A stretch of 64,000 nucleotides of DNA from Fluctibacter halophilus (GCF_020687825.1 NZ_JAJEWP010000006.1:1-64000); one strand, 5' to 3'; shown: positions 46,005-54,979, numbered from the stretch's first letter. A program made the numbers and translations. The notes: generated by a model not told the origin, from the letters alone.

Positions 46005-46790
46005 ATGAACCAGCGATGGCGAGGCCCGTTACTGACCGGGTTAATAATGTGCTTTTATTCATGGGCTGTGCACGCAAGCCAGCCGCTACGCGTTGCTGTC
46101 AATGCCCCGGGTTCTTATCCTTATCTGTTTTTTGCCCCTGAAAACGGCCAATATCAGGGCGTCATCCCCGACTTTCTGGCGGCGGTTTTTAATCCGAAGG
46201 GGATTGAAATCGAATACCTCGACTCCAATCAATTGCGCAGCGAACAGCTACTGCACAGCGATGAAGTCAGCTTCTACCTCGCCAACCCAAAATGGCTGAA
46301 GAACACCACGGGTCTGTTGATCAGTGAACCTCTGGCAAGCCACAAAACGTTTTTGTACAGCCTCAGACCTTTTCCATCCGGCTTTTCATTGCGTAGCCTG
46401 GCAGGTTCGCGGATTTGTGCTCGTCAGGAGTTTGTCTACACCGGTTTAACTGACAGCTTCGCCCAAGCTGACATTGAACGGGTGGATAGCAGCAGCCAGT
46501 CAATCATGGCAGACATGCTGGTTGGTCAGCGCTGTGACTACGCCGTACTGAACAATTACAACGCCATGGACGTCTTTTCACCGCCCAAGCACTGCCATCT
46601 GCGGGTCTTTGAGTCTCCGTGGCCAACCAGTACGGTAACCTTGCACCTGATCATGTCGGCGTCAATGGCAGAAACAAAACCCGTGGTGGATGCTGCCATC
46701 CGTGAATTCAGAACTTCCGGTCAACTGAATCGCATCATTGCGGCTTACACCGGTAGCCGTACTTTTCAAACCGATGGCCGTTGCCGCTAG
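46005..46790 (+). CDS. Periplasmic solute-binding protein, family 3-like
   Basis: Start at 46005 (MNQRWRGPLL) with AAGGA upstream and a signal peptide ending near AVHAS; the frame from 45819 runs back into the dsbC promoter region. The protein has 261 residues. PLRVAVNAPGSYPYLFFAPE and GQYQGVIPDFLAAVF match the SBP_bac_3 fold, and the middle part keeps the usual GSRICARQEFVYTGL and GQRCDYAVLNNYNA positions. No ABC permease is nearby, so it may serve a distant transporter or a sensor, as many family members do in marine gammaproteobacteria. Confidence 0.75.
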   Translation: MNQRWRGPLLTGLIMCFYSWAVHASQPLRVAVNAPGSYPYLFFAPENGQYQGVIPDFLAAVFNPKGIEIEYLDSNQLRSEQLLHSDEVSFYLANPKWLKNTTGLLISEPLASHKTFLYSLRPFPSGFSLRSLAGSRICARQEFVYTGLTDSFAQADIERVDSSSQSIMADMLVGQRCDYAVLNNYNAMDVFSPPKHCHLRVFESPWPTSTVTLHLIMSASMAETKPVVDAAIREFRTSGQLNRIIAAYTGSRTFQTDGRCR

Positions 46791-46931
46791 CTATCCACGC
46801 CATGCACGGGGCACTGTGCGGGCCATGCAATACTGGTGAAAATGACCGATAGTTAGTCAACAACACACGAGCCTACTGTTTTAGAACACCTAAAATTTAG
46901 CTATCCAATTGAAATAATTAGCTTATTTTTC

Positions 46932-46948
46932 TTGGTGCAAGATTTGCT
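46932..46948 (+). promoter_or_regulatory. Sigma-54-type -24/-12 promoter
   Basis: TTGGTGCAAGATTTGCT has the invariant GG (46934-46935) and GC (46946-46947) exactly ten bases apart, with TTGG and TTGC matching the consensus. It lies 50 bases before the PspB-like start codon, behind an AT-rich stretch (46880-46930) that could bend for IHF. Confidence 0.6.
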
Positions 46949-46997
46949 TGTGGTAACAGGTTTACGATCACAACCCGTCAATTACGAGGACAAAAAA

Positions 46998-47258
46998 ATG
47001 GATGGTATGGAATTTGTGTTAGTTATCTTGTTCTTTTTTGTCGCCCCCATTGTCATCATCGGCATGTGGACGTCGCATAAAAAGGACATGGCCAAAATGA
47101 AAATGGAACTGGGCAAGTCAGAAAAGCAGAACATTGACAATGAATTTGCCGCGTTGAAATCACGGCTCGAAGTGCTGGAAGCCATCGTGACCGATAAAAA
47201 ATACCAGTTGAATGAAGAAATCAGCCAGTTGAACGACAAGAGCGCGCCACTGAACTGA
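46998..47258 (+). CDS. PspB-like small membrane protein
   Basis: 86 residues from ATG 46998 with GAGGAC upstream; the longer frame would begin inside the sigma-54-type promoter. One N-terminal membrane helix (EFVLVILFFFVAPIVIIGMW) is followed by a charged coiled coil (NEFAALKSRLEVLEAIVTDK). This is the layout of PspB, which signals envelope damage in the phage-shock system, and the LEAIV heptad resembles PspB LESIL. No pspA, pspC or pspF is adjacent. It may instead be a stand-alone envelope-stress protein. Confidence 0.6.
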   Translation: MDGMEFVLVILFFFVAPIVIIGMWTSHKKDMAKMKMELGKSEKQNIDNEFAALKSRLEVLEAIVTDKKYQLNEEISQLNDKSAPLN

Positions 47259-47294
47259 ATGCACCTCGCGCCGGATAATCTGCCGACGTTGTTC

Positions 47295-47323
47295 TTGACA
47301 GCGTCGCGCGGGCAATCGTAGTT
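47295..47323 (+). promoter_or_regulatory. Candidate promoter of the 47354 gene
   Basis: Perfect TTGACA (47295-47300) with a poor -10 (GTAGTT or TAGTTT) 17-18 bases downstream, about 30 bases before the gene. Confidence 0.35.
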
Positions 47324-47353
47324 TAGGCGTACCTGAACACACAAGGAGTGGGT

Positions 47354-47947
47354 GTGAAACGCCTGGTGCAAAAATACGGACCGACTTTTCTACTCGAATT
47401 GTTGTCCATCGTCATCGCCATCCTATTGGCATTGGCCATCAATCAATGGGCCAACGAACGCACGGTGTTGGAGAATAACCACTGGTTGCTCAACGACATG
47501 TATACCGATGTCGAACAGGAACTGACCGAGCTGAACCAAACCATTGCCCAGATAGAACAGCAGAATGCCGATTTATCCCAGTATATCGCCGATATAGAGG
47601 CGGATCCCGATACACCTGAACGACCACTGGGGCGCTATTTGTCCTTCGATCGAAGCGTGTTCTGGGATCTCATCGTCAGCCGTGCAGACCTTAGCCTGCT
47701 GGAGAAAGATTACCCGGATCTGATCAGGGCCGTTTACAGCCTGCAGACCCTTGAGGATGCGGTGCGCGAGCACTTTACCCTGATGCGCAAGCACATGTTT
47801 ACGGTGTGTCCGGCCGGGCATCAAAACCGTCTTGCCTGCCTCAACAATGAGCTGGACATGAATCAATTTCTGATCCGGTTGCTGGAGCTGAACAAACAGG
47901 CCTATCAGGATTTTCAGGCAGAATACCAACGCTATCAGACGCACTAA
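47354..47947 (+). CDS. Single-pass membrane protein of unknown function
   Basis: 197 residues from GTG 47354, which has AAGGAG six bases upstream; the GTG at 47348 touches the ribosome site. One membrane helix (FLLELLSIVIAILLALAINQ) ends in WANERTV, recalling small proteins that share an ALxINxW motif at the end of their helix. A long helical region follows (DVEQELTELNQTIAQIEQQN), probably periplasmic, with two cysteines near the C-terminus. Function not recognised. Confidence 0.6.
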   Translation: MKRLVQKYGPTFLLELLSIVIAILLALAINQWANERTVLENNHWLLNDMYTDVEQELTELNQTIAQIEQQNADLSQYIADIEADPDTPERPLGRYLSFDRSVFWDLIVSRADLSLLEKDYPDLIRAVYSLQTLEDAVREHFTLMRKHMFTVCPAGHQNRLACLNNELDMNQFLIRLLELNKQAYQDFQAEYQRYQTH

Positions 47948-48032
47948 GGCTCGAATCTTTATATCGCCTGCATGCAGCACAGCGGGCGTCAATCGACAGT
48001 GACAGACAATCACCACGGTGAGGGAAAACAGA

Positions 48033-49367
48033 ATGACGCATGTATTTAACACAATCGGAAGACTTGGCTGGATTTGCTGCGCCGCCTCCTTGGTAGCTGG
48101 CATGGCACAGGCCGCTACAACGCCCTTGAGTGATGCCCTATCCGATCCGGTTCAGATGGGGTGGATGCAAGGGTTCCCGCCCCCGCCGGACAAGCGCATC
48201 ACTCAGCCTGACAGTAACTTTTTCAGCTTTCCAAAGCTACGCTGGAGCGTCTGTCACATTCGTGAACTGGTGCCGACGGCTCAGGTCAGCCGAGGGCTGG
48301 GTGCGCCAACCCCTTTGCCGTACGCGTTGGATGAAAGCATCGATGCACTGACGTTCACCCCACTCAACAGCACATCCACAATGACCTGGCAGGATGCGTT
48401 GGCAGCTAACTATACCGATGGTGTACTGATCCTGCATCAAGGCAGAATTGTGTATGAAAAGTACCGTGGCTGCCTTGACGAAACCGGCCAGCATGCCGCG
48501 ATGTCGATGACCAAATCCCTGACGGGTTTGTTAGCGGAAATTCTGGTCGCTGAGGGCCGGTTGAATGACAATGCCCGGGTCTCTTCCCTTGTACCTGAAC
48601 TGCAAGGCAGTGCCTTTGCAGATGCGACGGTAAGGCAGGTGATGGACATGACCACGTCGCTGGCCTACAGCGAAAACTATGCCGACCCAAACGCCGATAT
48701 CTGGACTTACTCAGCTGCCGCGAACCCGCTGCCAAAGCCCGCCGGATACACCGGACCTAACGGCTACTTTGAATACTTGCAAACTGTGCACAAAGCCGAC
48801 CAACATGGACAGCAGTTTGGCTATAAAACGGTCAATACCGATACCCTCGGCTGGATCCTGTCAAAGGTGACGGAAAAGGATGTAGCAACCTTATTGTCTG
48901 AACGGATTTGGCAGCGTATGGGGGCCGAGCAGGACGCCTACATGACTGTGGATGGCATTGGAACCCCTTTCGCTGGCGGCGGACTCAGCGCCGGCTTACG
49001 GGACCTGGGCCGGATAGGGTTATTGATGCTACAGGAAGGCAGTATCAACGGTACACGGCTGTTCCCGGATACCGTGGTCGAGCGCATTCGTGCAGGCGCG
49101 AACAAACAGCATTTTGCCCAGGCTGGCTACAAAACCCTTGAAGGGGGAAGCTATCGGAGCATGTGGTGGGTCCTGCATAATCCAAACGGCGCTTTTGCAG
49201 CCCGCGGTGTACACGGCCAAACCATTTATATCGACCCCACCGCAGAGATGGTGATTGTGCGTCTGGCCTCCTACCCCAGCGCCAAAAATGCCAGTATCGA
49301 CCCGACCTCGTTGCCGGCCTATCAAGCGGTAGCGGATTACCTGATGAAGGCAGAACAAACACCATGA
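48033..49367 (+). CDS. Exported serine hydrolase, class C beta-lactamase/NylB-like
   Basis: 444 residues from ATG 48033 with GAGGG upstream; a GTG at 48018 overlaps that site. A signal peptide ends near MAQAA. The catalytic serine and lysine are in AAMSMTKSLTG (SxxK), the tyrosine may be in FGYKTVNTDTLGW, and a late HGQ replaces KTG. This pattern matches penicillin-recognising hydrolases such as 6-aminohexanoate-dimer hydrolase and EstB-type esterases. Actual beta-lactam hydrolysis is not implied. The stop overlaps the next gene by four bases. Confidence 0.85.
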   Translation: MTHVFNTIGRLGWICCAASLVAGMAQAATTPLSDALSDPVQMGWMQGFPPPPDKRITQPDSNFFSFPKLRWSVCHIRELVPTAQVSRGLGAPTPLPYALDESIDALTFTPLNSTSTMTWQDALAANYTDGVLILHQGRIVYEKYRGCLDETGQHAAMSMTKSLTGLLAEILVAEGRLNDNARVSSLVPELQGSAFADATVRQVMDMTTSLAYSENYADPNADIWTYSAAANPLPKPAGYTGPNGYFEYLQTVHKADQHGQQFGYKTVNTDTLGWILSKVTEKDVATLLSERIWQRMGAEQDAYMTVDGIGTPFAGGGLSAGLRDLGRIGLLMLQEGSINGTRLFPDTVVERIRAGANKQHFAQAGYKTLEGGSYRSMWWVLHNPNGAFAARGVHGQTIYIDPTAEMVIVRLASYPSAKNASIDPTSLPAYQAVADYLMKAEQTP

Positions 49368-49774
49368 CCTATCACGGTTCCTGTCTGTGCGGCGACGTCA
49401 CCTTTGCCATCACCGGCCACTTTCAGCACTTTTACCTGTGTCACTGTCAGCACTGCCAGAAAGGCAGTGGCTCGGCCCATGCTGCCAACCTGTTCGCACC
49501 AAAGGCGACATTGACGTGGTTAACCGGTGCGGAAAACGTACGCGGTTTTACCGTGCCTGGTACCCGTCATTTCCGGCAGTTTTGCAACCGCTGTGGCGCG
49601 GTACTGCCGTCACTACAAATGGAGGGGCAGCTCGTGGTTTGTCCGGCCGGCAGTCTTGACAGTCCCCTTGAGCAACGCCCGGATGCCCATTTGTTCAATG
49701 CCAGCAAAGCACAATGGGACGAGGATTTGGCCAGCATCCCCCAATTCAACCAACTACCCACGGAAAACACCTAG
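49364..49774 (+). CDS. GFA family zinc-binding protein
   Basis: 136 residues. Cysteine motifs GSCLCGDVTF, CHCQHCQKGSGS and FCNRCGAVLP form the zinc sites of the glutathione-dependent formaldehyde-activating (GFA) fold. Family members are mostly uncharacterised and sometimes bind glutathione adducts. It is translationally coupled to the upstream serine hydrolase and followed after three bases by a GNAT gene, so the three form one operon. Confidence 0.88.
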   Translation: MTYHGSCLCGDVTFAITGHFQHFYLCHCQHCQKGSGSAHAANLFAPKATLTWLTGAENVRGFTVPGTRHFRQFCNRCGAVLPSLQMEGQLVVCPAGSLDSPLEQRPDAHLFNASKAQWDEDLASIPQFNQLPTENT

Positions 49775-49777
49775 CCT

Positions 49778-50221
49778 ATGCAAACGTTTCCGGTTACACC
49801 TGGCGATTATCCCGCCTTGCTGCAAGTCTGGGAAGACGCGGTCAGAGCGACCCATGATTTCTTGCCTGAGGCCAACCTTCAGGCCCTGAAGCCACTGTTG
49901 TTGTCAGACTATTTTGACGCGGTAACCTTGCGTTGTGTCAAAGATAAGGCAGGCGCCATCGTCGGCTTTGTCGGCGTTGCCCAAGGCAATATTGAAATGC
50001 TGTTTGTGGCCCCCGAACATTTTGGCCAAGGGCTGGGCAAGACGTTATTGACCTACGCACGTGAGCATCTCGCAGCCAGCACCGTCGACGTCAATGAACA
50101 AAACCCGAAGGCACTGGGGTTTTATCTGTGCCAGGGATTTGTGCAAACAGGACGCTCACCGTTAGATGGCCAGGGCAACCCATTTCCGTTGATCCACATG
50201 ACCTGGCCGGAGCCCGCTTAG
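49778..50221 (+). CDS. GNAT acetyltransferase, YjaB-like
   Basis: 147 residues. VRATHDFLPEA near the N-terminus, the acetyl-CoA loop APEHFGQGLGKTLLTYA, and VDVNEQNPKALGFYLCQGFV followed by TGRSPLDGQGNPFPLIHM closely resemble E. coli YjaB, a GNAT enzyme reported to acetylate protein lysines. It is the last gene of the serine hydrolase-GFA-GNAT operon and converges on an AraC-type regulator. Confidence 0.85.
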   Translation: MQTFPVTPGDYPALLQVWEDAVRATHDFLPEANLQALKPLLLSDYFDAVTLRCVKDKAGAIVGFVGVAQGNIEMLFVAPEHFGQGLGKTLLTYAREHLAASTVDVNEQNPKALGFYLCQGFVQTGRSPLDGQGNPFPLIHMTWPEPA

Positions 50222-50235
50222 CCACCACGGGCAGC

Positions 50236-51429
50236 TCACTGGGAGCGATGCTGTTTGCGATAAGCGCTGGGGGTTAACTGGGTGTGTTTTTTAAACGCGG
50301 CGTAAAAAGACGACTTGGCGTTAAAACCCACCGCCAGGGCAATATCCAAAATGGTGTCGCCACTGCTGCACAAACGTTCCTTGGCTGCCTCAACCCGGTG
50401 CTGGTTAATGTAGTCAAAAAAATTCATGCCCAAGGTTTCATTCAGGGTCTGGGAAATGTAATTGGGCGAAACATGAATGTGCCGGGCCAGCTTTTGCAGC
50501 GACAATGCCGGGTCCAGAAACAACTTGTCCTGCTCAACGGCCTGCTGCATTTTGTTTGCAATCCGCTGGGCGCTGTCGGTATCCAGTGCAGAACGCTGGT
50601 ATTTTTCTGGCGCGCTCTTCTCGGCCGCCTCTATTGTTTCATGGGCCTGCGAGTCCGCATAGAGTGCTTCAAATCCGGGTTTCTGGCGCAATCCCCACAG
50701 CCCGATACTCCATACCATTACCAACACGATTGTCTGTATCGCCACGCCATTGAGGGTTGTGGGGAACAACAGATTGTCCATCACCACATTGAGGGCGACC
50801 AATGCCCAGACAACACCGATCACCACGATTAACCCGCTCAACCAGTGCAACTCCCGTGACCCGGTACTGGCGAACACATCTTTGAGCCTGGCGCGATAGC
50901 GATTGAGCCGGATGAAGATTCGGACCAGATAGTAGCCTGACTGCACCACCCAACTCAGCACCAGAATAAAGGTTGTTATCAATATCGCATACAGGGTATT
51001 TCGCCACAGGGCAGGTAGTTCGCTCAGCACACCATCACTGCCTTCGACCAGTAAGCCGTGCTGAATGTTATCGGGCAGCAGCATCGCGATGAGGGCAATA
51101 ACGCTCCCCAGTATGGCTGGTATCAGAGGCATCACGGCGCTGCGCGACCACCGCCAGCGAGACTCACTGGTTAAGCCCTGCACGTAAAGCCATAAGGTGG
51201 GTGCAATCAGCAAAAGCGCCGGTAGAGAGAAAACCAGCTGAAATTTTCGCGCCTGGGGGAACAGACTACTCACCACAGGCTGACAAATCACTACACCAAT
51301 GGCCAGCAGGCAGAAAGCTAATGGCAGATACACCTGACGGTTCAGCGAGCGTAGCACCAACACATGGCTGCTGAATCCGATCACCGCCAGGCTAACAGCA
51401 TTGAGTACAACAACCGCAGAACTGTCCAT
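50236..51429 (-). CDS. Membrane-bound AraC family transcriptional regulator
   Basis: 397 residues. The N-terminal half has about six or seven membrane helices (for example LPLAFCLLAIGVVICQPVVS and LLLIAPTLWLYVQGL). The C-terminal 100 residues are an AraC DNA-binding domain with two helix-turn-helix units (KLARHIHVSPNYISQTLNET, ILDIALAVGFNAKSSFYAAF). It likely senses a membrane or external signal and acts from the membrane. The divergent DUF2306-like gene at 51608 is the nearest candidate target. Confidence 0.85.
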   Translation of the reverse strand: MDSSAVVVLNAVSLAVIGFSSHVLVLRSLNRQVYLPLAFCLLAIGVVICQPVVSSLFPQARKFQLVFSLPALLLIAPTLWLYVQGLTSESRWRWSRSAVMPLIPAILGSVIALIAMLLPDNIQHGLLVEGSDGVLSELPALWRNTLYAILITTFILVLSWVVQSGYYLVRIFIRLNRYRARLKDVFASTGSRELHWLSGLIVVIGVVWALVALNVVMDNLLFPTTLNGVAIQTIVLVMVWSIGLWGLRQKPGFEALYADSQAHETIEAAEKSAPEKYQRSALDTDSAQRIANKMQQAVEQDKLFLDPALSLQKLARHIHVSPNYISQTLNETLGMNFFDYINQHRVEAAKERLCSSGDTILDIALAVGFNAKSSFYAAFKKHTQLTPSAYRKQHRSQ

Positions 51430-51607
51430 TCAATGACTCACCATCATGTCACAACCTGCTTACCTGGCAGGTTTACGCTAGATATTAAACGTCCGACCCT
51501 GCAGGATTGTCCGCTAAAAAAGTACGGGACAACAGGCACGGACGACCTGAATACCGTCATGGTACAGAATTCACAACATCCTAACCACGAACTTGTTGTT
51601 ATCCACC

Positions 51608-52312
51608 ATGCACACAAACACAGCGACTTGCAAAACAGACAAAAAACGCTCCCGCCCCTTTGGATGGCCAGCGGTATTATCGCTACTGCTGATGACCGGC
51701 ATACCAGGCATACCCGCGATCATTATTGTCAGTTTGGTTGTCCTCGGTCCTGACGCTGTAGCTGGCTTGTCTGACATGATCAATGCAGTTTACTTCGAGA
51801 CACCTGCAGCGATTATCGTGCATGGCAGTGCCGGTGCAGTGTTTTTTCTGACCATGCCATGGCAGTTTTCACCGCGACTGCGAGTCAGCAACGCCTCATG
51901 GCACAAGCTTGGTGGACGGCTGGCGGTCATCGCCGGAATCGTGATGGCCCTGTCAGGGGTGTGGCTGCATCTTACGCTTCACCCTGACAGCTATGGAGTC
52001 CGTTTTATCGCCGTGGTGTCCTTGTGTGCAGGTATGTGTGTGGCGTTTACGATGGCCGTGACGCGGGTGCTTAACGGCGACATCGATGGCCACCGACGCT
52101 GGATGATCCGCGCGGTAGGGATAACACTTGCTGCGGTCACGCCGGTGTTTATCGACCTTGGGCTTTTTGTGGTACTGGGGCAATTCAAGGATATGTTTAC
52201 GCTGGTGATGCACTGGCAGCAACAGATCGGCTGGCTTATCGGACTCGGGATCAATATGGCGATTGTGGAACGGATGATCCTGCGCAACCGCTCGGTTATT
52301 GAAACAGCATAA
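51608..52312 (+). CDS. DUF2306-like integral membrane protein
   Basis: 234 residues from ATG 51608; the frame can start at a TTG at 51593 and no strong ribosome site decides. About six or seven membrane helices are predicted. The conserved HGSAGAVFFLTMPWQF, WHKLGGRLAVIAGI and GHRRWMIRAVGITLA match the DUF2306 pattern, where histidines may bind haem. Function unknown. It faces the AraC-type regulator across a 180-base region. Confidence 0.7.
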   Translation: MHTNTATCKTDKKRSRPFGWPAVLSLLLMTGIPGIPAIIIVSLVVLGPDAVAGLSDMINAVYFETPAAIIVHGSAGAVFFLTMPWQFSPRLRVSNASWHKLGGRLAVIAGIVMALSGVWLHLTLHPDSYGVRFIAVVSLCAGMCVAFTMAVTRVLNGDIDGHRRWMIRAVGITLAAVTPVFIDLGLFVVLGQFKDMFTLVMHWQQQIGWLIGLGINMAIVERMILRNRSVIETA

Positions 52313-52338
52313 GTCACACCGTACGAAAGCGAAAAGTC

Positions 52339-52362
52339 CCCATCCCCGCTGAAGGGGATGGG
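52339..52362 (-). terminator. Terminator between DUF2306-like and CPBP genes
   Basis: CCCATCCCC/GGGGATGGG 9-base stem with a six-base loop, followed on the minus strand by ACTTTTC. It separates two converging genes. Confidence 0.7.
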
Positions 52363-52370
52363 TAACAGGT

Positions 52371-53249
52371 TCACACCGCTGCCGGTACGACACTCTGTGG
52401 GTGAGTCGCGACATGGCTGCCTTTCCAACGCCATAGCAAGCCAACGGCTATCGCATCTACTGCAACAGCAGCGACACTGGCCTCAGGACCAAAGTTTCCG
52501 CCCGTCAACCAACTTGGACTGTCCATCAATGTTGGTAGCAACACACCGGTATGCTGGTAGCCGCTGACGCCCATGCCGAATACGCTACCCAGCAACCAGT
52601 TCCAGCCCAGGTGCATACCGATGGGCAGTGCCAGACTACCGGTGCGGATATAGGCCAGCCCCCACAAGATAGCGCCCAACCCCATGTCCAAAGAAGCCCA
52701 CACCAGGGTATCGCCCTGAAAATCAGGATTGGTCCAGTGCGCCATTGAAAACAGCACACCCATGCCAATCAGTGCCGGCCAGTTTCCCAGCCCATCTATC
52801 AGGCGTTGAAACACGAAGCCCCGGAACAACAACTCCTCCATCAACGCTGCACACAGAAACACATAAAACCCCGATGTCAGTGCCTGTACCGAACTGTGTG
52901 GGTTAAGGCTAAATTGCACACCACCGGCCAACCAGATAGTCCCAACCAACACCGCAATTTGTGCACAACCAAACAGCAACCCGATGTGTAACAGCCGCAC
53001 ACTCCGACCACTCAGGCTCAGTCCCACATTGGTCAATCGTTCATTGCGCAGCCGACAACATCCCCAGGTAATCGCGAGAATAAACACAAACCCCAAAGGT
53101 TCTATCCACAATTCGCCGAGTCCCGACGAAACCATCAGGTCCCGGGTTGGGGCATAAATCAGGCGACTGGCCGCCAGCAACGCGATAAAAACGACAATCC
53201 ACCAGCCATTGCGCAGTTGTTGTTGTGAGTTAATAAACAGTGCTTTCAT
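52371..53249 (-). CDS. CPBP family intramembrane metalloprotease
   Basis: Start at 53249 (MKALFINSQQQLRNGWWIVV); the longer frame begins with TTG and lacks support. The protein has 292 residues and about eight membrane helices. The CPBP/Rce1-like motifs are AALMEELLFRGFVFQRL (EExxxR), FSMAHWTN (H) and HLGWNW (H). Family members process prenylated proteins, bacteriocin-related peptides or signals. No bacteriocin genes are visible here. Confidence 0.88.
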   Translation of the reverse strand: MKALFINSQQQLRNGWWIVVFIALLAASRLIYAPTRDLMVSSGLGELWIEPLGFVFILAITWGCCRLRNERLTNVGLSLSGRSVRLLHIGLLFGCAQIAVLVGTIWLAGGVQFSLNPHSSVQALTSGFYVFLCAALMEELLFRGFVFQRLIDGLGNWPALIGMGVLFSMAHWTNPDFQGDTLVWASLDMGLGAILWGLAYIRTGSLALPIGMHLGWNWLLGSVFGMGVSGYQHTGVLLPTLMDSPSWLTGGNFGPEASVAAVAVDAIAVGLLWRWKGSHVATHPQSVVPAAV

Positions 53250-53564
53250 GATCCATCTCTTGTTGTTATTAAAATTTTTCAGGATCCGGGATTGCACATG
53301 TCGTGCCAGCCTAAAACAGCTATAAATCAGTTGGTTACCATCATTTTGCAACGTTTTTTTGGTGAAATTGACGACAATGTTGTGAGATTCACTGCGGGTG
53401 AAAACTGGTCCGATGGGTTGACTGAATGCCGACCAGTAATGGTAGCGCTTACATTCGGCGGGTGTTGATCAGACGTTGGCATCCATTTCAACTATTGCAC
53501 TACCCATAATTACCACGCACTATAATGAGTATAAGCATTTCGAAGTCGCTAACCGTTACCAGCA
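53250..53564. other. Divergent gene-free region
   Basis: 315 bases between the CPBP and GGDEF genes. It holds a LacI-type operator-like dyad (53439-53456) and a consensus -10 TATAAT at 53521-53526 pointing to the GGDEF gene, with no good -35 at normal spacing. Nothing else was recognised. Confidence 0.6.
53439..53456. promoter_or_regulatory. LacI/GalR-type operator-like dyad
   Basis: AATGGTAGCGCTTACATT is palindromic at 14 of 18 positions around AGCGCT, and fits the pattern bound by LacI-family regulators. It lies about 110 bases before the GGDEF gene. No LacI-family gene is in the window. Confidence 0.4.
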
Positions 53565-54464
53565 ATGAATATTGAACAACTGAGGGGCATTTTGGCTGCC
53601 CTGCCAGATCCAGCCTTCATTCTCTCGCGCAGTGGAAAGTACGTAGCTGTGTTCGGCGGCCGGGACAACCGCTACTACCACGACGGCTCCTCGCTGGTCG
53701 GCAAAAACCTCTCCGATGTGCTCAAACCCGACAAGGCGCGCTGGTTTCTCGACAACATCAACAATGCCTTACAGTCGTCTTCAATGACCATCGTCGAATA
53801 CGAGCTGAGCGACAAAGATGTGCAAGGTTTGCCTGACACAGGGCCTGAAGCGCCCATCTGGTTTGAAGGCCGCATTCAGCCGCTGGATTTCAGCCCCGAG
53901 GACGAGCCGGTCGTGTTGTGGGTCGCAAGTAATATCTCTGCCCGTCATCACCTGGAGAAAAGCCTGCGCTACCTTAGCGATACCGATCAGCTAACCGGGC
54001 TGGGCAATCGCCGCAAACTGGATCATGAATTACCGCGCCAATTTGCCAACTATTTACGCTACAACACCCCCGCATCGCTGATCATGCTGGATCTGGATAA
54101 CCTGAAAACCATTAACGATGCCCACGGGCATCAAGTCGGTGATAAGGTGATTGTCGCCATGGCAGATATCTGTCGCGCCGAATTGCGCCAGACCGACATT
54201 GCCTGTCGGTTTGGTGGTGATGAGTTTGTCATCATTCTGCCCAACACGGATCAGGAGCAGGCGCAGCAATTCGCAACCCGTATACACAGTGCATTTGAAC
54301 AGCGTGCGACCGAATTTACCTGTGAAGATAGCAACGCTACGGTCAGCATCGGTGTCACGTCATTTCTGGACACTGACGCCTCCCATGAAGATACGTTGCG
54401 CCGCGCCGACCAGTTTCTTTATCAGGCCAAACACGGCGGTAAGAATCGGGTATCAATGTTGTAG
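53565..54464 (+). CDS. PAS-GGDEF diguanylate cyclase
   Basis: 299 residues, soluble. A PAS domain (about 5-130, LPDPAFILSRSGKYVAVFGG) is followed by a GGDEF domain (about 135-299) with the intact catalytic RFGGDEFVIIL. An inhibitory I-site RQTD stands five residues before GGDEF, so product feedback is likely. It makes cyclic di-GMP, opposing the EAL enzyme at 9586. The PAS ligand is unknown. Confidence 0.93.
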   Translation: MNIEQLRGILAALPDPAFILSRSGKYVAVFGGRDNRYYHDGSSLVGKNLSDVLKPDKARWFLDNINNALQSSSMTIVEYELSDKDVQGLPDTGPEAPIWFEGRIQPLDFSPEDEPVVLWVASNISARHHLEKSLRYLSDTDQLTGLGNRRKLDHELPRQFANYLRYNTPASLIMLDLDNLKTINDAHGHQVGDKVIVAMADICRAELRQTDIACRFGGDEFVIILPNTDQEQAQQFATRIHSAFEQRATEFTCEDSNATVSIGVTSFLDTDASHEDTLRRADQFLYQAKHGGKNRVSML

Positions 54465-54496
54465 CGATGGGATCTTCCCGCCGCAGCCAGGATTGT

Positions 54497-54979
54497 CTAG
54501 AGCTTTTTTTGCCAGAACTGAGCATGCCCTGCGCTGGGATCAAGTTCATACCCTGCGAAACCAAACCTGCGGTAGGCTGATTGGGCCACCGTGTTGTTAC
54601 TCAAGACTTCCAGCGTGATCTTGCAACAGCCTTTATCCGTTGCAATCTGCTGTACTTTGTCCAGCAATCGCTGGCTCAACCCAAGACCACGGTAAGCCTC
54701 GACCACACACATGTCGTGTATGTTCACCAGCGGCTTACAGGCAAAGGTGGAGAACCCCTCAAAGCAGTTTGCCAGGCCAGCTGGCTTGCCATCCACATAC
54801 GCAAGCACACTGAAGGCATACGGGCGCTCGGCCAGGCTGTCTGCCAAATGGTCATAAACCGCCTGAGGCAGAGGGGTGCCCCCGCCCATCGGGTCGATGG
54901 CATATTGATTGAGTAGATACGGGATATCCTGTTTGTGCTGGGGATTGCTGTAATCAGCAACCACAATCTCGATGTTCAT
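54497..54979 (-). CDS. GNAT family acetyltransferase
   Basis: 160 residues from ATG 54979 (MNIEIVVADY); an in-frame ATG at 55015 adds twelve residues and cannot be excluded. GNAT features are HDMCVVEAYRGLGLSQRLLD (acetyl-CoA loop) and LSNNTVAQSAYRRFGFAGYE. The mid-part GGTPLPQAVYDHL recalls acetyltransferases near phosphinothricin or GCN5-type enzymes. Substrate unknown; monocistronic. Confidence 0.85.
   Translation of the reverse strand: MNIEIVVADYSNPQHKQDIPYLLNQYAIDPMGGGTPLPQAVYDHLADSLAERPYAFSVLAYVDGKPAGLANCFEGFSTFACKPLVNIHDMCVVEAYRGLGLSQRLLDKVQQIATDKGCCKITLEVLSNNTVAQSAYRRFGFAGYELDPSAGHAQFWQKKL

Noticed and set aside
48033-49367. Beta-lactam resistance gene
   Set aside because: It has the SxxK fold, but the late HGQ motif and overall pattern fit NylB/EstB-type hydrolases and the sequence gives no sign of resistance function.
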